Of a stretch of 6,603 bases of DNA, positions 1 through 6,466 are shown one piece after another. The stretch's first letter is position 1, and each line of letters starts with the position of its first letter. The stretch covers positions 1 through 6,603 of the forward strand of contig DLMG01000226.1 in assembly GCA_002479245.1 (NCBI GenBank), read 5' to 3'. Origin of the DNA: Verrucomicrobia subdivision 3 bacterium UBA7542 (GTDB lineage Bacteria > Verrucomicrobiota > Verrucomicrobiia > Limisphaerales > UBA11358). The position numbers and the translations under genes were made by a program. The notes below the pieces were generated by a model. It worked only from the letters and a program-made list of their open reading frames with translations. It was not told where the DNA came from and made no database searches.

Positions 1-855
1 GGAAAAAACGGACAGGTCGGCTGGGAATTGCGCCGCACGCTCGCGCCGCTGGCGGAGGTGGTGGCGGTGGATTATCCCGAAATCAACCTCACCGACACGC
101 CGGCGCTGCGAGCATTGGTGGCCGGAACGCGTCCGGCCGTGGTGGTGAACGCGGCGGCCTACACGGCGGTGGACAAGGCTGAGACGGAAACGGAACTTTG
201 CCGGCAGATCAACGCGGTCGCGCCGGGAGTTTTGGCCGAAGCAGCCAAGAAGGTTGGCGCGCTGATGGTGCATTACTCGACGGATTATATTTTCGACGGG
301 ACGAACACGTTGCCTTACGTCGAAACCGACGCGCCGAATCCGCTGGGCGTTTACGGGCGGTCAAAATTGGAAGGCGACCGGGTGGTGAAGGCTTCCGGTG
401 CGGACCATTTGATTTTCCGGCTATGCTGGGTCTATGGCGCGCGTGGTCAGAATTTCATGCTCACGATGCAACGCCTGGCGTGCGAGCGCGAGAAACTGCG
501 CGTGGTGGGCGACCAGTTGGGCTGCCCGACGTGGTCGCGGATGATCGCCGAAACCACCGCGCTGGCGCTCAAGCAGGTCCTGGCCGGCGCGGATCGTTCC
601 GCGTACAACGGCGAATATCATCTCGCCGCCTTCGGCCAGACGAGCTGGCACGGGTTCGCTTCCCGCATCATCGAGTTGATGCCGGAGGCGGAACGGGAAT
701 GCCACGCGGTGGAACAGATCACCACGGCGGAGTATCCGACACCCGCGAAGCGGCCGGCGAATTCGGTTTTGGATTGCGGCAAATTGCAAAAAACTTTCGG
801 ATTGCGGCTTCCGCATTGGGAGACCAGCCTGCTACAAGTCTTGGACAAACCATGA
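1..855 (+). CDS. rfbD: dTDP-4-dehydrorhamnose reductase (RmlD), 5' end missing
   Basis: This enzyme performs the last step of dTDP-L-rhamnose synthesis, the NAD(P)H-dependent reduction of dTDP-4-dehydro-L-rhamnose in the cytoplasm. The reading frame is open from base 1. The first seven codons read GKNGQVG, the Rossmann GxxGxxG motif that normally sits within about 15 residues of the RmlD start, so only a few codons are missing upstream. An in-frame TTG at 28 lies after this motif and cannot be the true start. Further family hallmarks are [12 protein letters not shown] (about 150-186), STDYIFDG (277-300) and the catalytic YxxxK as YGRSK (Tyr codon 352, Lys codon 364). The visible part is 284 codons, close to the usual family length of about 290-300. 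The stop overlaps the rfbB start as ATGA (852-855), which implies one transcript and translational coupling. Family assignment is firm. Confidence 0.95.
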   Translation, partial: GKNGQVGWELRRTLAPLAEVVAVDYPEINLTDTPALRALVAGTRPAVVVNAAAYTAVDKAETETELCRQINAVAPGVLAEAAKKVGALMVHYSTDYIFDGTNTLPYVETDAPNPLGVYGRSKLEGDRVVKASGADHLIFRLCWVYGARGQNFMLTMQRLACEREKLRVVGDQLGCPTWSRMIAETTALALKQVLAGADRSAYNGEYHLAAFGQTSWHGFASRIIELMPEAERECHAVEQITTAEYPTPAKRPANSVLDCGKLQKTFGLRLPHWETSLLQVLDKP

Positions 856-1913
856 AACTGCTCATTACTGGCGGTGCCGGCTTCATCGGCTCCAATCTCA
901 TCCATCACGTCATTGAGCGTCCGGAAGTCGAAAAACTTGTCAATCTGGATTGCCTGACTTACGCGGGGCATCTGGAGAATCTGAAAAAGGTGGCCAAGCA
1001 TCCAAAATACGTTTTTGAAAAGGTGGATCTGCGGGACAAGGCCGCCGTGCTGGCGGTTGTCGAACAGCACGCCATTACGCACGTCATGCATCTCGCGGCG
1101 GAATCGCACGTGGACCGTTCCATCACCGGTCCGGGCGATTTCATCCACACGAATGTCGTCGGCACATTTAATTTGCTCGAAGCTTGCCGCGATTGTTGGT
1201 TGAGTCCAAAGTCTAACTCCGCTGTCGCGCGAGCGGGAGTCCACAGTCCACAGTCAGAAGTGCGTTTTCACCACGTTTCGACCGATGAAGTTTACGGTTC
1301 GCTCGGTGCCACCGGCTTTTTCACGGAGACGACGCCGTACGCGCCGAACTCGCCGTATTCCTCCAGCAAGGCATCGTCCGACATGCTTGTCCGCGCCTAT
1401 CACCACACCTATGGTTTGCCGACGGTCATCACGAATTGCTCGAACAACTACGGGCCGTATCAATTTCCTGAAAAGCTCATCCCGGTGGTCATCCAAAGCA
1501 TTTTGGCACGGAAGCCGGTGCCGGTTTATGGCGACGGCATGAACGTGCGCGACTGGCTTTACGTGCGCGACCATGACGAGGCGCTGTGGCTCGCGCTGAC
1601 GCGCGGCAAACTGGGTGAAACCTACAACATCGGCGGCCACAACGAATGGGCGAACCTGCGCATCGTGCAATTGATTTGCGACACGATTGACGAGTTCGTT
1701 CCCAAACTCGGCGGCAACTCGCGCACGCTGATTGCTTTCGTCAAAGACCGTCCCGGCCACGACCGCCGTTACGCCATTGACGCATCGAAAATCCAGCGCG
1801 AACTCGGCTGGACGCCCGCGCACAAATTCGAGGACGGCATCCGGGAGACGGTGCGCTGGTATCTGGACAACCAGGCCTGGGTGAAGACCGTCTTGAAAAA
1901 GTCTGAGTTTTGA
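852..1913 (+). CDS. rfbB: dTDP-glucose 4,6-dehydratase (RmlB)
   Basis: This 353-residue protein converts dTDP-glucose to dTDP-4-keto-6-deoxyglucose with bound NAD+, the second step of dTDP-rhamnose synthesis. Visible motifs are TGGAGFIGS (residues 6-14, nucleotide binding), [11 protein letters not shown], the catalytic STDEVYG (Thr144, Asp145, Glu146), YSSSK (Tyr169, Lys173), [26 protein letters not shown] and [12 protein letters not shown]. These are near-identical to the E. coli family signature as I remember it. The ATG at 852 overlaps the rfbD stop by four bases and gives the standard N-terminus. The frame is open further upstream, to about 198, but that stretch lies inside rfbD and has no family resemblance. 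No strong Shine-Dalgarno is seen, as expected with coupling. Odd points: the loop between Trp117 and the RFHHVSTDE strand is about ten residues longer than in E. coli RmlB and is encoded by repeat-like DNA. The last 16 codons are also repeated downstream at 1992-2045. Confidence 0.97.
   Translation: MKLLITGGAGFIGSNLIHHVIERPEVEKLVNLDCLTYAGHLENLKKVAKHPKYVFEKVDLRDKAAVLAVVEQHAITHVMHLAAESHVDRSITGPGDFIHTNVVGTFNLLEACRDCWLSPKSNSAVARAGVHSPQSEVRFHHVSTDEVYGSLGATGFFTETTPYAPNSPYSSSKASSDMLVRAYHHTYGLPTVITNCSNNYGPYQFPEKLIPVVIQSILARKPVPVYGDGMNVRDWLYVRDHDEALWLALTRGKLGETYNIGGHNEWANLRIVQLICDTIDEFVPKLGGNSRTLIAFVKDRPGHDRRYAIDASKIQRELGWTPAHKFEDGIRETVRWYLDNQAWVKTVLKKSEF
1202..1255. repeat. Repeat-like 54-bp segment inside rfbB (in frame)
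   Basis: This stretch encodes the unusual loop ahead of the rfbB catalytic motif. It begins with GAGTCCAAAGTC (1202-1213), which recurs at 11 of 12 bases as GAGTCCACAGTC (1237-1248). CACAGTC then repeats again at 1249-1255. Between the copies lies an imperfect hairpin, ACTCCGCT (1216-1223) against AGCGGGAGT (1232-1240), with one bulged base and an 8-nt loop. The length is 18 codons with no stop in the rfbB frame. The translated loop (Ser, Ala, Val, Gly, His rich) has no counterpart in the family that I know. The inference is insertion of a small palindromic repeat into a permissive surface loop. Natural length variation of this loop is the alternative. Confidence 0.55.
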
Positions 1914-1924
1914 ATGTATTGGGA

Positions 1925-1983
1925 GTGGCACAGGCCTCTGGCCTGTGTGTGGTTGGTTTCACAGGCGAGGACGCCTGTGCCAC
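1925..1983. repeat. REP-like double-hairpin palindrome downstream of rfbB
   Basis: A perfect 11-bp outer inverted repeat, GTGGCACAGGC (1925-1935) with GCCTGTGCCAC (1973-1983), encloses two tandem hairpins. The first is ACAGGCC-TCT-GGCCTGT (1930-1946). The second is ACAGGCG-AGGA-CGCCTGT (1961-1978). The whole can fold either as one long stem or as two adjacent stem-loops. It starts 11 bases after the rfbB stop. This architecture is typical of REP/BIME-type dispersed palindromes mobilised by RAYT (IS200-like) transposases, and similar elements are familiar from Verrucomicrobiota intergenic DNA. It could also act as a transcription end or mRNA-stabilising structure for the rfb transcript, but no T-run follows. 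Confidence 0.75.
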
Positions 1984-1991
1984 ATTTCAGT

Positions 1992-2045
1992 TGGTATCTG
2001 GACAACCAGGCATTGGTGAAGGACGTGTTGAAAAAGTCTGCTTGA
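1992..2045 (+). pseudogene. Duplicated 3' tail of rfbB (remnant)
   Basis: This segment encodes WYLDNQALVKDVLKKSA and a TGA stop. It mirrors the true rfbB C-terminus at 1857-1913, [18 protein letters not shown]. Over 16 shared codons (48 bases) I count five base differences, about 90% identity, and two amino-acid changes: Trp to Leu and Thr to Asp. It lies exactly 135 bases (45 codons) downstream of the first copy, hence in the same frame, and the frame between the two stops is open. No start or upstream gene body is attached, so it is a fragment. Likely origins are a leftover of a resident rfbB allele after replacement by a diverged one, or a duplication tied to the palindrome between the copies. 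Confidence 0.8.
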
Positions 2046-2119
2046 ACGTCCAGACGCCCGGCATTTCCAAATGTCAGTTGAATCATGCCTCCGGCCGCCC
2101 TTTACGAAACGGCATTTTC

Positions 2120-2126
2120 AGGCGAG
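2120..2126 (+). promoter_or_regulatory. Candidate ribosome binding site for the TIGR03790 gene
   Basis: AGGCGAG, a Shine-Dalgarno-like purine stretch with one mismatch to AGGAGAG, ends nine bases before a GTG at 2136. The upstream in-frame ATG at 2085 has no comparable site. This supports the GTG start, which also places the signal peptide at the very N-terminus. Confidence 0.45.
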
Positions 2127-2135
2127 AATAAGCGC

Positions 2136-4706
2136 GTGAACATCCGCTTTTGCTTTGCGATGGGGTTGGCGCTTTTGTTTTTTTCTGCCGGCGAACTTTT
2201 CGCGGGCGGCAGCGGGTTGAATGTCGTCGTGGTGGTCAACCAGAACAGCACGAACTCGGTTCAACTCGGCAATTACTACTGCGAACGGCGTTGCGTGCCG
2301 CCGCAAAATCTTCTGCGCATCAACTGGACCGGGGGCAACACCACCTGGGCCCAATCGGATTTTGAAACGTATCTGCTCAATCCGCTGGTGGCCATGCTTT
2401 CGAGCCGCGGCCTCACCAACCAGGTGGATTATGTCGTCCTGTCCATGGATATTCCGTATCAGGTTACGGCCGCCGATGGCATCAACTCGACGACCGCCGC
2501 GTTGTTTTACGGTTTCAAGACGGACGATTGCACCAGTGATTGTCCGGAGGGAATTCCCGGCTGCAATTTGCCCGCCGCCAGTTCCAACTCCTATGCCTTC
2601 AGCGAGGGCATCTTTCGCCAGACACCACCAATTGCCGCCAGCAGCAACTCATGGCTCGTAACCATGATCACTTCCAGCAACCTGTGTCAGGCGCAGGCGA
2701 TCATTGATCTCGGCGTGGCCAGCGACGGCGCATTTCCCACGCAAACGGTCTGGCTGGCCAAGACCAGCGACCTGGCCCGCAACGTCCGGTATCTGGAATT
2801 TGACGACGCGATTTTCGACGCGCGCGTGGCCGGCGATTTTTCCATCCTGCGGACCAATTCAGATGCGCCGTACGGTTTGACAAACCTGCTTGGCTATCAG
2901 ACCGGTCTCATGCAGTTCAACATCGTGTCGAACGCGTTCGTGCCGGGTGCAATCGCCGACAGCCTCACGTCGTATGGGGGGTTGCTTTATGAAAGCAGCG
3001 GCGGTCAGACGACCTTGCTGGCCTTCATGAACGCCGGCGCGTGTGGCAGTTACGGCACGGTTACTGAACCGTGCAATTGGCCCCAGAAATTTCCGTCACC
3101 GCAGGATTATTTCTATCAGGCGCGCGGTTTCAGCCTGGCGGAATGTTATTACATGAGCCTAGCCAATCCGTATCAGGGATTGATTGTGGGCGAACCGCTG
3201 GCCGCGCCTTTTGCCCGGCCGCCCGTCGGCGCGTGGGTCAATTTGCCAGCCAACAGCGGGTTGAGCGGCATTACCAATCTTACGCTTCAATGCACCGCCA
3301 GCACGTCGAACCATCCCATCCAGCAGGTTGATTTGTTCCTCGACGGCACGTGGCTGCAAACCTTGACCAACATTCCGCCCGCCGCGGGCAACCAGCTTTA
3401 CGTGGCCATCAATGGTGGCACCACAAACTACCTCGTTCCAAGCAACGCGACGATTGCCTCGATCGCGTCCGGACTGGCTGACGTTCTACAGTCGAAGGCA
3501 CAAGCCGTTGCCTACGGCGACCGCATCGGTTTGCAATTCACCGACATCAACACGCCCGGGGCGCAAATTCCGGTAAGCGTCAGCACGGCCATCGGTTCGG
3601 CCTCCGGACTGACCACTTTTGTCGCTGCCAGCCGTACCAATTTTCTCGATAGCGTGGCCTATGGCTTCTGCAATTTTGTCATCACGAACGCTCCGCAGAC
3701 AAATGATTACCTTCAAATCACCATCACCAAAACCAACGGTACGGAGGTGACCTTGAGCGTGACGAATCCGCCGGGGAACACCAGCACGCCGGGCCTGATT
3801 CAGTTGCTCATCAGCGCGATCAACACCAACGCCAGTTTGATGGCCGCCGACGGTTTGGTCGCTGAGGATTTTATTGACTATACGGTTTATCAAGATCCCC
3901 CCGTCAACGGCGGCGAGTTCAACCTGTACGCGCAAACCGCCGGGTGGCCGGCTTCGCAGATTCAGGTGGCCTTGAGCGGTTCGGCCGACCTGGTTATTTC
4001 TCCCACCGGCACCCAGGCGTTGGATCAAAACGTCAGTGACCTCCAGCCGCGCAACCATCTCTACCTCACGGCCGGTGTCACCAATCTTTCATTCACATTT
4101 CCTTTGGACACAACGGCGCTGTCTGATGGTTGCCATGAACTCACGGCGGTGGTCTATGAAGGCAGTCATGTGCGCACCCAGGCGCGGGTGACTCAAAACG
4201 TGCGTATCCAGAACGCGCCGCTCAGCGCCAGCTTCACCATGCTGGCCGGCGCTGCCAACACGGTGCTGCACTTCACGCTGTTGTTTTCAGTTGCCGCTAA
4301 CACGAACACGATCTCCACCATCGAACTGTTCAGCACCGGCGGTTCGGTCGGCGTTGTTTCCAACCTCTCCTCCGCCACTTTCGCGGTGGCGGCGACGAAT
4401 CTGGGGATTGGCTTGCATCCGTTCTACGCCGTGGTGACGCGCAGCGACGGCAAACAATACCGCACCGGGACGGAGTGGATTCGCATCGGTGGCTCGGAGC
4501 CGCCATTTGGGCTGACGCTGACCGCGCCGCCGCCCACCATCGGCTGGCCTGCCACGGCCGGGCGGCTTTACGAGGTCTTGAGTGCCACGAACGTCAATGA
4601 CACATTCCAGTTGCGGGGCTCGGTCACGCCGTCGAATTCCCCCGGGCTTTGGATTGACAGCATCACGGGCGCGCCGCAACAATTTTATCGCGTCGTCGCG
4701 CCCTGA
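2136..4706 (+). CDS. Secreted TIGR03790-family protein with Ig-like modules
   Basis: This 856-residue protein is predicted to be exported; its function is unknown. The GTG at 2136 is chosen over the ATG at 2085 because it puts a standard signal peptide first: Arg4, then a hydrophobic core around residues 5-18, with probable cleavage after LFA (23). Residues about 28-360 match TIGR03790. They include a VVVVVNQNS strand, the YYCERRCVPPQNLL segment, a GACGSYGTVTEP motif (301-312) and a closing GEPLAAPFARP (352-362). As recalled, this family occurs only in exosortase-bearing genomes. Typical members are much shorter, roughly one domain. Here it is followed by an Ig-like region (about 365-690) interrupted by two related modules (about 417-503 and 523-622), a second Ig-like region (about 694-784) and a C-terminal domain ending FYRVVAP. 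No PEP-CTERM anchor is seen. Two in-frame TGA stops end the gene. Confidence 0.85.
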   Translation: MNIRFCFAMGLALLFFSAGELFAGGSGLNVVVVVNQNSTNSVQLGNYYCERRCVPPQNLLRINWTGGNTTWAQSDFETYLLNPLVAMLSSRGLTNQVDYVVLSMDIPYQVTAADGINSTTAALFYGFKTDDCTSDCPEGIPGCNLPAASSNSYAFSEGIFRQTPPIAASSNSWLVTMITSSNLCQAQAIIDLGVASDGAFPTQTVWLAKTSDLARNVRYLEFDDAIFDARVAGDFSILRTNSDAPYGLTNLLGYQTGLMQFNIVSNAFVPGAIADSLTSYGGLLYESSGGQTTLLAFMNAGACGSYGTVTEPCNWPQKFPSPQDYFYQARGFSLAECYYMSLANPYQGLIVGEPLAAPFARPPVGAWVNLPANSGLSGITNLTLQCTASTSNHPIQQVDLFLDGTWLQTLTNIPPAAGNQLYVAINGGTTNYLVPSNATIASIASGLADVLQSKAQAVAYGDRIGLQFTDINTPGAQIPVSVSTAIGSASGLTTFVAASRTNFLDSVAYGFCNFVITNAPQTNDYLQITITKTNGTEVTLSVTNPPGNTSTPGLIQLLISAINTNASLMAADGLVAEDFIDYTVYQDPPVNGGEFNLYAQTAGWPASQIQVALSGSADLVISPTGTQALDQNVSDLQPRNHLYLTAGVTNLSFTFPLDTTALSDGCHELTAVVYEGSHVRTQARVTQNVRIQNAPLSASFTMLAGAANTVLHFTLLFSVAANTNTISTIELFSTGGSVGVVSNLSSATFAVAATNLGIGLHPFYAVVTRSDGKQYRTGTEWIRIGGSEPPFGLTLTAPPPTIGWPATAGRLYEVLSATNVNDTFQLRGSVTPSNSPGLWIDSITGAPQQFYRVVAP

Positions 4707-4708
4707 TG

Positions 4709-4739
4709 AACGTTTAACCAGCCGCACGTTCTAAACGTT
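4709..4739 (+). terminator. Inverted repeat after the TIGR03790 gene (possible terminator)
   Basis: AACGTTTA (4709-4716) and TAAACGTT (4732-4739) form a perfect 8-bp stem with a 15-nt loop, starting three bases after the stop codon. The stem is AT-rich and no real T-run follows, so it is a poor intrinsic terminator. It may instead be a simple mRNA 3'-end structure. Position is the main argument. Confidence 0.3.
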
Positions 4740-4793
4740 TGTGAAATCGCACAGCGGGCCATTAACCGCAAAATACTTGCGTCGGCGCGGTAG

Positions 4794-4873
4794 CGTCTTG
4801 GACTGCGGTGGCCCTCCACCGCTTTGGCGCTGCTGGCGTCTGCCCAAAGCGCCAGAGGGCTGGCGCAGTCCAA
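4794..4873. repeat. REP-like nested palindrome between TIGR03790 and protease genes
   Basis: Nested arms form one long imperfect stem. TTGGACTGCG (4798-4807) pairs with CGCAGTCCAA (4864-4873), GCCCTC (4811-4816) with GAGGGC (4855-4860), and CTTTGG (4822-4827) with CCAAAG (4844-4849). The left end extends as GCGTCTTGG (4794-4802). The right arm contains GGGCTGGCGCAGTCCAA (4857-4873), repeated exactly at 6520-6536. Presence of the same arm twice in one window, both intergenic, marks a dispersed repeat family. The element is most likely non-autonomous; no transposase is in the window. Confidence 0.75.
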
Positions 4874-4935
4874 AACCTGGCGGCAGTTCGGACGATTTAT
4901 GGACAGCGGTATGGATTCCTGGCGTGAGTTTTAAA

Positions 4936-4962
4936 TTTCACAGGCGGGGATTTTTATGCCAG
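4936..4962. repeat. Possible decayed arm of the 1925-1983 repeat
   Basis: TTTCACAGGCGGGGA (4936-4950) matches 14 of 15 bases with 1957-1971 in the double-hairpin repeat. After a diverged six-base stretch the match resumes at TGCCA. About 20 of 26 bases agree in total. The pairing arm is lost because the CGCCTG of the intact copy is TTTTTA here. It sits within 40 bases of the protease start. Chance similarity cannot be excluded at this length. Confidence 0.35.
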
Positions 4963-4976
4963 CTTTATAACCGGCC

Positions 4977-6317
4977 ATGTTCAAAAAAATTGCAATTTGC
5001 GTTTTCCTAGCCGCGCTTTGCCTGTGTGCGCGCGCGGCAGACACCAACTCGCTCGTCTGGCACCGGGCGACCGACCGGGTGGACGCCGACGTGCGGGGCC
5101 TGGCGCTGTGGCCGTTGCTGGAAAAAATCGCCGTGGCGGCTGGCTGGCATATTTTTGTGGAACCGGACACCACCCACATGACTTCCGCAAAATTCAAGAA
5201 CCTGCCGTCTGGCGACGCGCTGAAAATGTTGCTCGGCGACCTCAACTTCGCGCTCGTGCCGCGGACCAATGGCGTGCCGCAACTTTATGTTTTTCGCACC
5301 GAGATGAAAAATGCCACGCGGCCGGTGCTCGCGCCGAAAGCGGCGGCCAGGCACGTTCCCAATGAATTGCTCGTGAAACTCAAGCCGGGCACGGACGCCG
5401 ACGCCCTGGCCAAACTGCTCGGCGCTAAAATCACCGGTCGGAACGACAAGCTCGGCCTCTACCGCCTGCTCTTCGACAATGCTTCCACCACGGACGCGGC
5501 GCTCGGACAGTTGAAAAGCAACTCCGACGTTCTCGCGGTGGACAACAATTATTATTTCGACCCGCCGCCGCCGATTCAGGCGCTCTCGTCCGCGCCGATT
5601 GCGCCGCTGTCCCTACAGCTCAACCCGCCGGGTGATTCCGGCAAGGTCATCGTTGGTTTGATTGACATGAATGTGCAATCGCTCGGAACCCAACTGGACA
5701 AATTTATTCTGCCGCAACTTGACGTGGCCGGGGACGTTTCCGCCAGCACCGACATCACGCACGGCACGGCCATGGCCTACAACATTCTGACGGCCATTGC
5801 GCAGGCATCGGGCGGCAGCAGTTCCGTGCAAATCCAGCCGGTGGACGTTTATGGCGGGAACCAAACCACCACCTCATGGAACGTTGCGCTAGGCATTCAA
5901 GCGGCCGTTGACCACGGCGCGAACATCCTGAATTTGAGTCTCGGCAGCGCTGGCGACAGTTCCGTTTTGGACGGCGTGGTCAGCCTGGCGCTGGCCGACA
6001 ACATTGTGATGTTCGGCGCTGCGGGAAACACGCCGGTGGACGCGCCGACGTATCCGGGCGCGATTCCCGGAGTTCACGACGTGACCGCTTTGGGGATGCC
6101 CGGGCAGCTCGCCCCCTATGCGAATTTTTGGTCTGGGGATAACATGGCACTGCCCGGCACCGGCTACGTTTATTACGGAGGCACGCCATACGTCGTCCAA
6201 GGCACATCCACCGCCACGGCCTTCGCGTCCGGTATTTACGCTGGAATGTTCGGATCAACGACCATGAATCAGTCGCAGATTCTCGGAGCGATGCAAACGA
6301 AGTATCCCGTGCCGTAA
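4977..6317 (+). CDS. Secreted S8 family (subtilisin-like) serine protease with STN-like N-terminus
   Basis: This 446-residue exported endopeptidase starts at ATG 4977 with FKK and a hydrophobic stretch, and cleavage is predicted after ARA (20). Residues about 25-108 resemble the secretin/TonB short N-terminal (STN) fold: VDADVRGLALWPLLEKIA, then NLPSGDALKMLLGDLNFAL. Residues about 127-194 resemble the fervidolysin-type prodomain (VPNELLVKLKPG through LAVDNNYYF). A proline linker follows. The catalytic domain spans about 223-440. Triad: Asp230 in VGLIDMN, His262 in HGTAMA, Ser411 in GTSTATAF. The oxyanion Asn351 lies in GAAGN. The Asp-to-His spacing of 32 equals that of subtilisin. The motifs are off consensus: HGTH becomes HGTA, and GTSMAxP becomes GTSTATAF, which lacks the proline. 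Activity is plausible but not certain. No clear Shine-Dalgarno is present. Three consecutive in-frame stops (TAA TAG TAA, 6315-6323) end the gene. Substrate is unknown. Confidence 0.9.
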   Translation: MFKKIAICVFLAALCLCARAADTNSLVWHRATDRVDADVRGLALWPLLEKIAVAAGWHIFVEPDTTHMTSAKFKNLPSGDALKMLLGDLNFALVPRTNGVPQLYVFRTEMKNATRPVLAPKAAARHVPNELLVKLKPGTDADALAKLLGAKITGRNDKLGLYRLLFDNASTTDAALGQLKSNSDVLAVDNNYYFDPPPPIQALSSAPIAPLSLQLNPPGDSGKVIVGLIDMNVQSLGTQLDKFILPQLDVAGDVSASTDITHGTAMAYNILTAIAQASGGSSSVQIQPVDVYGGNQTTTSWNVALGIQAAVDHGANILNLSLGSAGDSSVLDGVVSLALADNIVMFGAAGNTPVDAPTYPGAIPGVHDVTALGMPGQLAPYANFWSGDNMALPGTGYVYYGGTPYVVQGTSTATAFASGIYAGMFGSTTMNQSQILGAMQTKYPVP

Positions 6318-6466
6318 TAGTAAATTGGCGTCCGGCGTTTGGCGTCTTGGTTCTGGGGAAATCAATCTTGGTCATCCCCAAACCCGAAAGACTATAGCGG
6401 TTCATATTGTCATTGGTGCACAAAAGTTCCTGCGGAAATCTCGGGAACATTTCGTCCTCACGCAGA

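Noticed and set aside
1202..1255. CRISPR-like or tandem repeat array
   Set aside because: The direct repeats are only 7-12 bases with no regular spacer pattern, and the segment lies within a coding gene.
198..1913. A 571-codon frame extending rfbB upstream through rfbD
   Set aside because: The first 218 codons lie on top of the well-supported rfbD in another frame and show no family resemblance; RmlB alignment starts at the ATG at 852.
1254..1931. 225-codon open frame on the minus strand
   Set aside because: Fully antisense to rfbB motifs, with GC-rich codon mirroring; no recognisable domain and no start signal.
1914..2045. 43-codon ORF directly after the rfbB stop as an independent small gene
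   Set aside because: It is made of the palindrome plus the duplicated rfbB tail, so repeat origin explains it better; recorded as a remnant instead.
2085..2135. ATG at 2085 as the start of the TIGR03790 gene
   Set aside because: It would place 17 polar residues before the signal peptide and lacks a Shine-Dalgarno; the GTG at 2136 fits better.
4936..4970. Promoter with TTTCAC and TTTATAA boxes before the protease
   Set aside because: Spacing between the boxes is too long and the -10-like box is only six bases from the start codon; not convincing.
4741..5010. 89-codon ORF across the intergenic region before the protease
   Set aside because: It runs through the REP-like palindrome and into the protease gene; no coding evidence.
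6354..6380. TGGGGA/TCCCCA 6-bp stem as a terminator for the protease gene
   Set aside because: Long 15-nt loop and no T-run after it; likewise GTTCC/GGAAC at 6426-6448 is too weak.
5980..6450. 156-codon minus-strand ORF over the end of the protease gene and intergenic DNA
   Set aside because: Antisense to the conserved S8 region for most of its length; the intergenic part has no recognised domain.
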